Assembly (NCBI RefSeq): GCF_002155695.1
Contig: NZ_MUYJ01000011.1
Location: 62,001-126,000, forward strand
DNA length: 64,000 nt
DNA from: Erythrobacter tepidarius
Lineage (GTDB): Bacteria; Pseudomonadota; Alphaproteobacteria; Sphingomonadales; Sphingomonadaceae
Direction: 5' to 3'
The notes under the pieces were generated by a model that did no database searches, was not told the origin of the DNA, and was given only the letters and a program-made list of their open reading frames with translations. Every line of letters begins with the position of its first letter. The first letter of the stretch is position 1. Of this stretch, positions 41,599-49,694 are shown in pieces. Both the position numbers and the translations under genes were made by a program.

Positions 41599-43131
41599 AT
41601 GAGCGCGTTCGGCAAGAAGGGCAATGTTGGCGCGTTAAAGCCCGGCGGCAGGCCGGCCTTCGGCGTCGCTCGGCCGATGAAGGGTGCCGGCGCGCCCCCG
41701 CCGCGCGGTGGCGAGCAGTTCCCGCCGATTCCGGGCGAAGGCAATGCCGAACGCGTCGCGCCCATCCCCACGCCCGCGCCCTCGCGCCCGTCGAGCAGTG
41801 CCGAGGCGATCGACCGCCTGAACGAACGCATGACCGCGGTCAACCCGGTCGAATCCGAAGTCGGCGGCTTTGAAGCCAGCGTCCACAAGATCAAAGAACA
41901 GGTGCTCCCGCGCCTGCTCGAACGGGTCGATCCGGAAGCGGCGGCGACGCTGTCGAAGGAAGAGCTGTCGGAAGAATTCCGTCCGATCATCATGGAAGTG
42001 CTGGCCGAGCTCAAGGTCACGCTCAACCGGCGCGAGCAGTTCGCGCTGGAGAAGGTGCTGATCGACGAGCTGCTCGGCTTTGGCCCGCTGGAAGAACTGC
42101 TGAACGACCCGGACGTGTCCGATATCATGGTCAACGGGCCGGACCAGACCTATATAGAAAAGAAGGGCAAGCTCCAGCTCGCCCCGATCCGCTTCCGCGA
42201 TGAGCAGCACCTGTTCCAGATCGCCCAGCGGATCGTGAACCAGGTTGGCCGCCGGGTCGACCAGACCACCCCGCTCGCGGACGCCCGCCTGAAGGATGGT
42301 TCGCGCGTCAACGTGATCGTCCCGCCGTTGAGCCTTCGCGGCACCGCGATCTCGATCCGCAAATTCTCCGAAAAGCCGATCACGCTCGACATGCTGCGCG
42401 ATTTCGGTTCGATGTCGGACAAGATGTGCACCGCGCTCAAGATCGCCGGCGCGTGCCGGATGAACATCGTCATCTCGGGCGGCACGGGTTCGGGTAAGAC
42501 GACCATGCTCAACGCCCTCTCGAAGATGATCGACCCGGGCGAACGCGTGCTGACCATCGAAGACGCGGCGGAACTTCGCTTGCAACAGCCGCACTGGCTG
42601 CCGCTCGAAACCCGCCCGCCGAACCTCGAAGGCCAGGGTGCGATCACGATCGGCGACCTGGTCAAGAACGCCCTGCGCATGCGTCCCGACCGCATCATCC
42701 TAGGCGAAATTCGCGGCGCGGAGTGTTTCGACCTCCTCGCGGCGATGAACACCGGTCACGATGGCTCGATGTGCACGCTCCACGCCAACAGCCCGCGCGA
42801 GTGCCTTGGCCGCATGGAGAACATGATCATGATGGGCGACATCAAGATCCCCAAGGAAGCCATCAGCCGCCAGATCGCGGAAAGCGTCGACCTGATCGTG
42901 CAGGTGAAGCGCCTGCGCGACGGTTCGCGCCGCACCACCAACATCACCGAGGTGATCGGGATGGAAGGCGACGTGATCGTGACGCAGGAGCTGTTCAAGT
43001 TCGAATATCTCGACGAGACCGAAGACGGGAAGATCCTCGGCGAATTCCGCTCTTCGGGGCTGCGCCCCTATACGCTGGAGAAGGCGCGCCAGTTCGGCTT
43101 TGATCAGGCCTATCTGGAAGCCTGCCTGTAA
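41599..43131 (+). CDS. cpaF: CpaF/TadA-type secretion ATPase
   Basis: A 510-residue hexameric ATPase of the type II/IV secretion family, CpaF branch. A Pro-rich N-terminal tail (about 75 residues) precedes the helical N-terminal domain. Walker A is VISGGTGSGKTTMLNAL near residue 290-306, then LTIEDAAELRL (Asp box), RPDRIILGEIRGAE (Walker B) and DGSMCTLHANSPRE with the His box. It powers Tad/Flp pilus assembly in relatives. No cpaE, tadB/C or pilin gene is next to it in this window, so it appears separated from the rest of any tad locus. Confidence 0.92.
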   Translation: MSAFGKKGNVGALKPGGRPAFGVARPMKGAGAPPPRGGEQFPPIPGEGNAERVAPIPTPAPSRPSSSAEAIDRLNERMTAVNPVESEVGGFEASVHKIKEQVLPRLLERVDPEAAATLSKEELSEEFRPIIMEVLAELKVTLNRREQFALEKVLIDELLGFGPLEELLNDPDVSDIMVNGPDQTYIEKKGKLQLAPIRFRDEQHLFQIAQRIVNQVGRRVDQTTPLADARLKDGSRVNVIVPPLSLRGTAISIRKFSEKPITLDMLRDFGSMSDKMCTALKIAGACRMNIVISGGTGSGKTTMLNALSKMIDPGERVLTIEDAAELRLQQPHWLPLETRPPNLEGQGAITIGDLVKNALRMRPDRIILGEIRGAECFDLLAAMNTGHDGSMCTLHANSPRECLGRMENMIMMGDIKIPKEAISRQIAESVDLIVQVKRLRDGSRRTTNITEVIGMEGDVIVTQELFKFEYLDETEDGKILGEFRSSGLRPYTLEKARQFGFDQAYLEACL

Positions 43132-43187
43132 GCGGCGCGCCTCCAAGCGCCGGGCGGCGGCCGTCAAGCCGCGTGAGCGAGGATGTC

Positions 43188-43205
43188 GCACGGCGGATGC
43201 CGTGC
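43188..43205. terminator. Hairpin between cpaF and the converging small membrane gene
   Basis: GCACGGC (43188-43194) and GCCGTGC (43199-43205) form a 7-bp stem with a 4-nt GGAT loop in the 79-bp gap between converging genes. No T-run is seen. Terminator role inferred from position. Confidence 0.4.
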
Positions 43206-43210
43206 GGGCA

Positions 43211-43453
43211 TCAAAGATTCCCCAGCACCACAGGCAGGCTGACGGCCAGCATCCCGCCGCCGATGATCGCCGCGCCGATGAAAAGGCCGAGCCACGGCAC
43301 CCAGCCGACCTGTTCCAGCCGCACCAGATCGCGGCGCTTCATCCGCCGCCGCTCCATGTAAGCGGCAAATCCGGCGAACAGCCAGAACAGGCCACCGGCC
43401 AGCGCGAGCTGCGCGGCATCGCTGAGCAGGGCGAAACGGGTGATCGGATCCAT
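43211..43453 (-). CDS. Small two-helix membrane protein, function unknown
   Basis: An 80-residue protein with two predicted membrane helices (LALAGGLFWLFAGFAAYM and WLGLFIGAAIIGGGMLAVSL) joined by a basic loop (ERRRMKRRDLVRLEQ). The start MDPITRF at 43453 is an ATG that keeps the first helix complete; the open frame continues upstream into the divergent transporter. It is not a recognised named family. Coding status is supported by a sensible two-helix layout and its position between a terminator-like hairpin and a divergent gene. Confidence 0.62.
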   Translation of the reverse strand: MDPITRFALLSDAAQLALAGGLFWLFAGFAAYMERRRMKRRDLVRLEQVGWVPWLGLFIGAAIIGGGMLAVSLPVVLGNL

Positions 43454-43517
43454 CGCGCGCTGATGTAGGCCCGATCGCGGCTTGCGCAATGCCCGTCGCT
43501 GCGCCAAGCGCCGCGCG

Positions 43518-44441
43518 ATGGATGGCTCGATCGCCCGCCCCCGGCCGCTTTTGGCGCTGTTCGTGCGGCTGTTGACCGCGCTCGCGCTGGCGACCATGGC
43601 GATGCTGGTCAAGCTCGCCGGGGAACGCGGCGCGCACCTGATCGAGCTGATTTTCTGGCGCCAGGCCATCACGGCCGGGGTGATCGGCGCGGGGCTCGCG
43701 CTCACGGGCCGCAGCGCGTTGCTGCGCACCACCCGCCTTGGCTCGCACGCGATGCGCGCGGCCAGCGGCCTGTTCGGGATGATCTTCACCTATGGCGCGG
43801 TGCTGCTGCTGCCGCTGGCCGAGGCGACCACGCTGGGCTTCACCGCCCCGGTCTTCGCGGTGCTGATCGCGATGATCCTGTTCCGTGAGAAAATCGGCCC
43901 CTATCGCTGGGCGGCGGTGGTGATGGGCTTTGCCGGAGTGGTGTTGGTAATGCAGCCAGGCAGCGGGCATCACGAAGGCGTGACGCTGGCCGGGGTTGCG
44001 GTTGGGCTGATGGCACCGCTGATGGTGGCGATCATCAGCTTCCAGATCCAGGATCTCAACCAGACCGAGAACCCTTGGAGCATCGTGTTCTGGTTCGCCG
44101 CCCTGAGCACGCCGGTGGCGGCGCTGGCGCTGCCCTTCGTGAGCACCGCCCACGATGCCCAGACCTGGGGCATCATCATCGCCATGTCCCTGATGGGGGT
44201 GCTGGCGCAGATGCTGCTCACCACCTCGCTGCGTTTCGGCTCGGCGGCGGTCATCCTGCTGATGGACTACACCGCGCTGCTGTGGGCGAGCATCTACGGC
44301 TATCTTGTGTTTGACCGCGCCGCGCCCGCCAGCCTGTGGCTGGGCGCGCCGCTGATCATCGCCGCCGGGGTGCTGATCGCCTGGCGCGAACGGCAACTGG
44401 CGAAGCAGCGCATCGCCGCTTCACGCGCCGGTCAGGAATAG
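43518..44441 (+). CDS. DMT family (EamA) transporter
   Basis: A 307-residue inner-membrane protein with about ten hydrophobic helices in two EamA repeats. Segments such as LTALALATMAMLVKLAGERG, LIELIFWRQAITAG, LPLAEATTLGFTAPVFAVLIA and AAVVMGFAGVVLVMQPG are typical of drug/metabolite exporters. The second repeat begins near VAVGLMAPLMVAIISF. ATG 43518 is preferred over a TTG 36 bp upstream. The substrate is unknown. It precedes the entericidin-like gene by 46 bp. Confidence 0.88.
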   Translation: MDGSIARPRPLLALFVRLLTALALATMAMLVKLAGERGAHLIELIFWRQAITAGVIGAGLALTGRSALLRTTRLGSHAMRAASGLFGMIFTYGAVLLLPLAEATTLGFTAPVFAVLIAMILFREKIGPYRWAAVVMGFAGVVLVMQPGSGHHEGVTLAGVAVGLMAPLMVAIISFQIQDLNQTENPWSIVFWFAALSTPVAALALPFVSTAHDAQTWGIIIAMSLMGVLAQMLLTTSLRFGSAAVILLMDYTALLWASIYGYLVFDRAAPASLWLGAPLIIAAGVLIAWRERQLAKQRIAASRAGQE

Positions 44442-44487
44442 ATTTCCATCCTCTTGCGTTGGTATCGCAAGGCAAAGGAGACCCCGC

Positions 44488-44619
44488 ATGATTCGCAAGA
44501 CCATGATCGCCATCGCGCTCGCCGCGCTCAGCCTCGCCACTGCCGCCTGCAACACCGTCGAAGGGCTGGGCGACGACATCAAGTCGGTGGGCCGCGCCGG
44601 CAAGCGCGCGATCGACTGA
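44488..44619 (+). CDS. Entericidin A/B family lipoprotein
   Basis: A 43-residue lipoprotein precursor. A lysine-containing N-terminus and hydrophobic stretch lead to a lipobox ending in ATAAC, with Cys21 as the lipidation site, followed by the entericidin-like CNTVEGLGDDIKSVGRAGK. In E. coli the entericidins are a small envelope toxin/antidote pair; alphaproteobacterial genomes usually carry single genes of unclear role. A strong AAAGGAG lies 8 bp before the ATG, and a small inverted repeat CTTGCG-N7-CGCAAG (44453-44471) lies just upstream. No second entericidin gene is seen nearby. Confidence 0.85.
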   Translation: MIRKTMIAIALAALSLATAACNTVEGLGDDIKSVGRAGKRAID

Positions 44620-44663
44620 TCGCGATCGCGCTGAAGCGCGATGCAGACCTCCCGACCCGCCTC

Positions 44664-44710
44664 CCCACCCGGCCACCAATGATACCATCAGACCATGGGG
44701 GCCGGGTGGG
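44664..44710. terminator. Long-stem hairpin between entericidin and DUF938 genes
   Basis: CCCACCCGGCC (44664-44674) and GGCCGGGTGGG (44700-44710) are perfect 11-bp complements, with a further CCA/TGG pairing inside across one unpaired base. It occupies the 145-bp gap between converging genes. A bidirectional terminator is the simplest reading. Confidence 0.5.
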
Positions 44711-44764
44711 AAGGCCGGGCTGCCAGAGAGCAGCGATGTCTGCGCCAACCTGGCTGGCCAAAAA

Positions 44765-45364
44765 CTAAACCGCCCGGTAAACTAGCATGATGTTGTTGGC
44801 CGGCATTGCGTGGCGCGCGCTGCGGGCCATGCCGTGCCGGCTGGCGAGGGCATCGAGCGCCTCGGCCTCGCGCAGACCCCAGAGCGGATTGCGCGCCTTC
44901 AGGCTGGCATCGAAATCGCGGTTGGAGGGCGCGGTTTCCACCTCCGCCTCGATGAAGGGGCCGTAGAGGATCAGCGGCCCCCTGCTCTCAGCCAGCACCC
45001 GCTCTGCCCCCGCGAACAGCCCCAGCGTTGCCTCCCACGGGCTGATATGGACCATGTTGATGCAGACCATCGCCTCGGCGGCGGCAACTGGCCAGCTATC
45101 GGGGGCCGAAGCATCGAGCCGCAGCGGCGCGGCGAGATTGTGCCCTGCATAATCCTTACGATAGGCGGCGATCGAGGCGAGTGCCTCGGGCGAGGGATCG
45201 GTCGGCTGCCATGCCAGTGCCGGGAAGGTTTGCGCAAAGAACAGCGCATGCTCGCCCGTCCCCGCCGCCACTTCGAGCACCGTGCCGCTGGCGGGCAATT
45301 CGCGCGCGAGCACCGCCGCGATCGGCTCGCGGTTGCGCAGCGTGGCAGGGGCGTGCTGCTTCAC
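44765..45364 (-). CDS. DUF938 SAM-dependent methyltransferase-like protein
   Basis: A 199-residue protein of DUF938. It opens with the family signature KQHAPATLRNREPI, followed by SAM-binding motif I VLEVAAGTGEHALFFA, WQPTDPSPEAL, INMVHISPWEAT and GPLILYGPFIE. The GTG at 45364 is chosen as the start because the family begins at this signature and it lies one base after the acyl-CoA ligase stop, with GAG just before. Probably co-transcribed with the ligase. Substrate unknown. Confidence 0.85.
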   Translation of the reverse strand: MKQHAPATLRNREPIAAVLARELPASGTVLEVAAGTGEHALFFAQTFPALAWQPTDPSPEALASIAAYRKDYAGHNLAAPLRLDASAPDSWPVAAAEAMVCINMVHISPWEATLGLFAGAERVLAESRGPLILYGPFIEAEVETAPSNRDFDASLKARNPLWGLREAEALDALASRHGMARSARHAMPANNIMLVYRAV

Positions 45365-45365
45365 C

Positions 45366-46928
45366 TCACGAAACCTGCCGCTCCTGCCCCTCCCAATAGG
45401 GCGCGCGCAGCTCGCGCCGGAGAATCTTGCCGCTGGCATTGCGCGGCATGACGGGGATGACATCGACGCTCTTGGGCGCCTTGAATGCGGCAATCCGCGC
45501 GCGCGCCCAGGCGATCACGTCGGCCTCGTCGACCACCATGCCCGGCTTGGCGACGACGCAGGCCTTCACCTCCTCGCCCCACTTGGCGCTCGGCACCCCG
45601 ATCACCGCGACCTCGGCGATGGCCGGATGGCCGTAGATCGCGCTTTCGACTTCGGCGGGATAGACGTTTTCGCCGCCCGAAATGATCATGTCCTTGATGC
45701 GATCCTGGATATAGACATAGCCGTGCTCGTCCATCACGCCCGCGTCGCCGGTGTGGAGCCAGCCATCGGGATCGATGGTCTTGGCGGTCGCCTCGGGCAG
45801 CTTCCAGTAGCCCGGCGTGTTGGTGGGTGAAAGGATGCAGACTTCGCCGATCTCCCCGCGCGGAAGCTGCTTGTTGTCGGGACCGCGAATTTCGATCTCC
45901 ACCCCAGGACAGGCCTTCCCCGCCGAGCGCATCCGCTGGTTCCCTTCGATCGTGTGATCCTCGGGCGGCAGAACCGCGATCGTGCCGCTGGTCTCGGTCA
46001 TGCCATAGGCCTGGAGAAACTTGGTGTTCGGCATGGTCCGCACCGCTTCCTTGAGCAGTTCAAGCGGCATCGGCGCGGCACCATACATCAGGTATTTGAG
46101 ATTGCTGAAGTCGGTGCGCGCCGCGCGCGGGTGCTGGACGACCATCTGCAACGCCGCGGGCACGATGAACAGGTGGGTCGCGCCCGCCTCGATCGCCTCG
46201 ATCACGCCGACTGGGGAGAACTCGGCCTGCACGAGGCTGCGCACCCCGCTTGCCACCGCGATGTTTACCAGCCCGGTCCCGCCGATATGCGCACAGGGCA
46301 TGGCAACCAACATGCAATCGCCGGGCTCGTAGAACTGCCAGTCGAGCCCCGCCGCGATACCCGCATTGCGCAGACCGAACAGGTTGGCGTTGGTCAACTG
46401 TGCGCCCTTGGGGTTGCCGGTGGTGCCGCTGGTGTAGAGCTGGAGCACCGGATCATGCGGGCCGGGTGGCGTGTAGTCGGCCGGCGCGAAGCCGCTCGCG
46501 GCCCTGCGCGCGGCCTCGCCCTCGATCACTTCGGGATTGGCCGGAACCGCGCCCGCCACCTCGTGCGCCACCGCGACGAATTCGGCGTCGGCGAACAGCA
46601 GCTTGGCCTCGGTATCGCCGAGGATATAGGCGATCTCGCGCGGGGCGAGCCGCCAGCCGATCGGCACCATCACCGCCCCCATCCGCGCAGCGGCGATGTA
46701 GAGCAGGAAGTAGATATCACGGTTCTTGCCGAGCCAGGCGATGCGATCGCCCGGCGCGATGCCGCGCGCCTGCATCAACGCGATCAACTGGCGCGTGAGG
46801 ACATCAGCCTCGGCATAGCTGGTCACCCGCCCATCCTGATCGAAGGCCGGCCCATCAGGCCGCTCCCTCGCCCAGAAATGCAGGATTTCATCGAAGGTCT
46901 GGTAATCGTGATAGGCCTCGCGCGCCAT
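45366..46928 (-). CDS. AMP-binding acyl-CoA synthetase
   Basis: A 520-residue adenylate-forming ligase, activating a carboxylic acid with ATP then CoA. The phosphate loop is LYTSGTTGNPKGAQLT, followed by QAYGMTETSGTIAVLP, GWLHTGDAGVMDEHGYVYIQDRIKDMIISGGENVYPAEVE and the catalytic lysine region PRNASGKILRREL. This pattern fits medium/long-chain or aromatic acyl-CoA ligases; the substrate cannot be read off. Followed by the DUF938 gene with 1 bp between. Confidence 0.92.
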   Translation of the reverse strand: MAREAYHDYQTFDEILHFWARERPDGPAFDQDGRVTSYAEADVLTRQLIALMQARGIAPGDRIAWLGKNRDIYFLLYIAAARMGAVMVPIGWRLAPREIAYILGDTEAKLLFADAEFVAVAHEVAGAVPANPEVIEGEAARRAASGFAPADYTPPGPHDPVLQLYTSGTTGNPKGAQLTNANLFGLRNAGIAAGLDWQFYEPGDCMLVAMPCAHIGGTGLVNIAVASGVRSLVQAEFSPVGVIEAIEAGATHLFIVPAALQMVVQHPRAARTDFSNLKYLMYGAAPMPLELLKEAVRTMPNTKFLQAYGMTETSGTIAVLPPEDHTIEGNQRMRSAGKACPGVEIEIRGPDNKQLPRGEIGEVCILSPTNTPGYWKLPEATAKTIDPDGWLHTGDAGVMDEHGYVYIQDRIKDMIISGGENVYPAEVESAIYGHPAIAEVAVIGVPSAKWGEEVKACVVAKPGMVVDEADVIAWARARIAAFKAPKSVDVIPVMPRNASGKILRRELRAPYWEGQERQVS

Positions 46929-46997
46929 GGCGGTTGCTCTCTCCCGGAAAGATTTGGCGCAAGGTTAGGCAAATCCGCGCCAGCGTCCAGCCGCGAT

Positions 46998-47450
46998 TTA
47001 GCGAAATCGCCCCTGCTTGCGCGCGGCAGGCTCGCGGATCAGCAGCCACAGGCCAAGGCCGAGCGGCCCGGCCATGAAGGTGGCCAGCAGGACCGGGGCC
47101 TGAAGCAGGCGCGAGATATTCTTGGCATCGCCATCGCGCGCGATCCACAGGCCGACGAACAGGTCGAAGGCAAGGTAATGCGTCCAGCCGATGGTAACCC
47201 CGGCATCGCTGGCGAAGATCGCGCGCACGCCTGCGATGGAAGTAAAATCCGTTCCTCCCCCATCGGGGTTGGGGATCAGGCCGCTCAGCAATCCCATGAG
47301 GCCGGCAGCGTAGATCAGACACAACAGGCCGACGCCCAGGTAGAGCACCCCCGACAGCAGTGCCGGCCAGCGCGGCAGCAGGATGAGCCCGGCCCAGGCG
47401 ATCAGCGCCAGCAGGTTGACCATGCTGAACCATGCGTTCCAGTCGATCAT
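46998..47450 (-). CDS. ABA4-like (DUF4281) membrane protein
   Basis: A 150-residue membrane protein with about four hydrophobic helices: FSMVNLLALIAWAGLILLP, GVLYLGVGLLCLIYAAGLMGLL, HYLAFDLFVGLWIARDG and VLLATFMAGPLGLGLWLLIRE. The HYLAFDLFVGLWIARD stretch is the hallmark of the ABA4-like family, named after a plant protein needed for neoxanthin formation. A carotenoid link would suit a pigmented sphingomonad but is inference. The start at 47450 overlaps the preceding gene's stop (ATGA). Confidence 0.8.
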   Translation of the reverse strand: MIDWNAWFSMVNLLALIAWAGLILLPRWPALLSGVLYLGVGLLCLIYAAGLMGLLSGLIPNPDGGGTDFTSIAGVRAIFASDAGVTIGWTHYLAFDLFVGLWIARDGDAKNISRLLQAPVLLATFMAGPLGLGLWLLIREPAARKQGRFR

Positions 47451-48175
47451 GCCGCCGCTCCCGTCTCGCTCGTGCGTCGCCACTCGCGCGCCGCGCGGCG
47501 AATCGCCTCGTTGTCATGCGTGAACCGCCCGCCCGCTCGGCGCAAGGCAAGGCCCAGCGCCGCTTCGGCCACCAGCGCGGCATCGATCGAGCGAAAGCGT
47601 TCCCACGAACCCGACAGCAGCGGATCGATCAGCGGCGCAGCGATGATCGCGGCGCGCTCGGCCAGGCGCAGGTCGTCCACCCGCTCGCCGCGCAGCAGGC
47701 CGGGGCGGAGAATGTCGAGCCGCTTGAAGCCGACCTTGGTCAACGCCTCTTCGGTTTCGCCCTTGACCCGCATGTAGAAGCTGCGCGAGCGGCTATCGGC
47801 CCCGGCGGCGCTAACCACCACCATGTTGGGCACGCCCACCGCCTGCGCGGCCTGCGCCGTGGCCAGCACCAGATCCTGATCGACCGCGCGGAAGGCTTCC
47901 CGGTCGCCCCCGGCTTTCTTCATCGTCGTGCCAAGCGCGCAGATCAGCGCGCGCGGACGCACCGCGGCCATCACCTCGCCCCACTTGTCGGGCTCGGCGA
48001 CGAACATCTCCATCCGCGCACCGGGGGGCAAACGCGCCTCCCGCCGGGCAATGCCGACGATTCGCGCCTCGTCGCCGGCGCTCGAAATCTCGATCACCTT
48101 GCGCCCGACCAGGCCGGTCGCCCCCACCAGCGCGACGCGGACGGGGCCACGGACCGAAGACCGCGCCTCAGACAT
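47447..48175 (-). CDS. NAD(P)-binding atypical SDR (HTATIP2-like)
   Basis: A 242-residue Rossmann protein. VRVALVGATGLVGRKVIEI at the N-terminus is the NAD(P) loop, CALGTTMKKAGG and VDQDLVLATAQAAQAVGVPNMVVVSAAGAD follow, and YMRVKGETEEAL supplies the Tyr-x3-Lys pair; LRPGLLRGER is typical of the atypical SDR branch. Substrate unknown. It overlaps the dGTPase gene by 8 bp and the ABA4-like gene by 4 bp, so the three are likely one transcript. Confidence 0.83.
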   Translation of the reverse strand: MSEARSSVRGPVRVALVGATGLVGRKVIEISSAGDEARIVGIARREARLPPGARMEMFVAEPDKWGEVMAAVRPRALICALGTTMKKAGGDREAFRAVDQDLVLATAQAAQAVGVPNMVVVSAAGADSRSRSFYMRVKGETEEALTKVGFKRLDILRPGLLRGERVDDLRLAERAAIIAAPLIDPLLSGSWERFRSIDAALVAEAALGLALRRAGGRFTHDNEAIRRAAREWRRTSETGAAA

Positions 48176-49334
48176 TGATCAGCCCCGCGGGCCGCTCGCC
48201 ATAGATTGCGGTGCAGGCCTGGATCGCAAAGCGATCCGACATGCCGGCGATGAAATCGGCAATCATCCGCGCGCGGGCCGGATCGCTCGCGGGCAGGCGT
48301 GCCTGCCAGTCGGCGGGCATCAGCCGCGCTTCCTGCGCATAGGCCGCAAACAGCCGCGCCACGACATCGCGGGCGCGCTCGGCGGCGGCGACCTGTTCGG
48401 GGTGGTAGTAGAGCCGCTCGTACATGAAGCTTTTCAGCCGCCGCTCCTGCGCGGCCATCGCCGGCGAGAATCCGGCCAGCTGGCGCCCTGCCTCGCGCAC
48501 TTCGGCCACCGAATGCAGGCCCTTCACCTGCGCCGCCGTGTGTTCGAGCACGTCGTTGACCATCAGCCCGATCTGGTCGCGCACCAGCTCGCGCAGCAGC
48601 CGCTCGCGCGGGGCATGGGGGAAGCGCTTCTCGAGAGCGCGCCACTGATCGGCGAGGAAATCGAGGCTCAAGAGATCGTCGAGTTCGAGGAACCCGGCGC
48701 GCAGGCCATCGTCGATGTCGTGGTTGTCATAGGCTATGTCATCCGCCACCGCCGCCACCTGCGCCTCGAGCGATGGCCAGGAGCCAAGGTTCAGCGGAAA
48801 CGCCTCGTCAAGCTCGGCCAGCGCCCAGTTTGGCGCAATCACCGGGCCATTGTGCTTGGCCAGGCCTTCGAGCAGATCCCAGGTGAGATTGAGCCCGTCA
48901 TGCTCAGGGTAGGGACATTCGATCCGCATCACCGTGCGCAGCGCCTGCGCATTGTGATCGAACCCGCCATGACGCTCCATCGCCGCCGACAGCGCCGCCT
49001 CGCCTGCATGGCCGAAGGGCGGATGGCCGAGATCATGCGCAAGGCACAGGGCCTCGGTCAGATCCTCGTCGAGCCCGAGGGCGCGGGCGATCACCCGGCC
49101 GATCTGCGCGACTTCGAGGCTGTGGGTCAGACGGGTGCGGTAATGATCGCCGAGCGGGGCGATGAACACCTGAGTCTTCGCCTTGAGCCGCCGGAAGCTC
49201 ATCGAATGGATGATCCGGTCGCGGTCGCGCTGGAAGGCGGTGCGCGGCCCGCGCTGCTCCCCACCTGACGCGCAGCTGAATTCTCTCGGGCCATGAGCGG
49301 CGGGATCGGCAGCGTAAGGGGCGCGGGTCATCAC
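48168..49334 (-). CDS. Deoxyguanosinetriphosphate triphosphohydrolase-like protein
   Basis: A 388-residue HD-domain enzyme that removes triphosphate from dNTPs. The metal site can be read as HSLEV (first His), LAHDLGHPPFGHAGE (HD pair and downstream His/Glu) and, later, AVADDIAYDNHDIDDG with the final Asp. The N-terminus has FQRDRDRIIHSMSFRRLKAKTQVF, common to the Dgt type II proteins of Alphaproteobacteria. It heads the minus-strand operon, with a 360-bp non-coding region upstream. Confidence 0.92.
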   Translation of the reverse strand: MMTRAPYAADPAAHGPREFSCASGGEQRGPRTAFQRDRDRIIHSMSFRRLKAKTQVFIAPLGDHYRTRLTHSLEVAQIGRVIARALGLDEDLTEALCLAHDLGHPPFGHAGEAALSAAMERHGGFDHNAQALRTVMRIECPYPEHDGLNLTWDLLEGLAKHNGPVIAPNWALAELDEAFPLNLGSWPSLEAQVAAVADDIAYDNHDIDDGLRAGFLELDDLLSLDFLADQWRALEKRFPHAPRERLLRELVRDQIGLMVNDVLEHTAAQVKGLHSVAEVREAGRQLAGFSPAMAAQERRLKSFMYERLYYHPEQVAAAERARDVVARLFAAYAQEARLMPADWQARLPASDPARARMIADFIAGMSDRFAIQACTAIYGERPAGLINV

Positions 49335-49694
49335 GGCTCGAGCGATTAGGTCAGCACGGGCTGCGGCTCAACCGGAACGGACGAGGAACGGGGTGCAAAA
49401 CCGGGAGAAATCCGGGCCAGCTGCGCCCGGACGAGCCTATTATGGGGCCGCCTACCGGTGATTGGGGGGGGGGAGGTAGGTCGGCCCCAAGGGCCAATCG
49501 GTGCGACCCGAGGACCCGGAGCATGCCAGGCATTCGCCATGACAATCTCTGCGGCGGCGCTTAGGCGAAACGTTAACAACTTGCATCCCTTGCAAGCCAG
49601 TCCTGCGCCGGAACGTTTCAGATTAGAGACGAGCCGGTGACATGGCCACAACAAGACGGACAGAGGCGCTCCGCCTAGAGGGGGCAAACAGGGG
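49335..49694. other. 360-bp non-coding region upstream of the dGTPase gene
   Basis: No convincing gene lies here. The middle holds an imperfect hairpin around a run of ten G (49444-49488). Further right are short repeats such as TTGCATCCCTTGCAAG (49580-49595) and AAACGTTAAC (49569-49578). The promoter of the dGTPase operon should be on the left side of this region. A short open frame, 49642-49698 (18 codons), overlaps the racemase stop and is not supported. A small RNA is possible but unproven. Confidence 0.55.
49444..49488. other. Hairpin with a ten-G loop tract
   Basis: GGGGCCGCCTACC (49444-49456) is complementary, with one extra base, to GGTAGGTCGGCCCC (49475-49488). The 18-nt loop contains ten consecutive G at 49464-49473. 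The structure could be a regulatory hairpin or a slippage-prone site. The homopolymer length should be treated cautiously because such runs are error-prone in sequencing. Confidence 0.6.
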
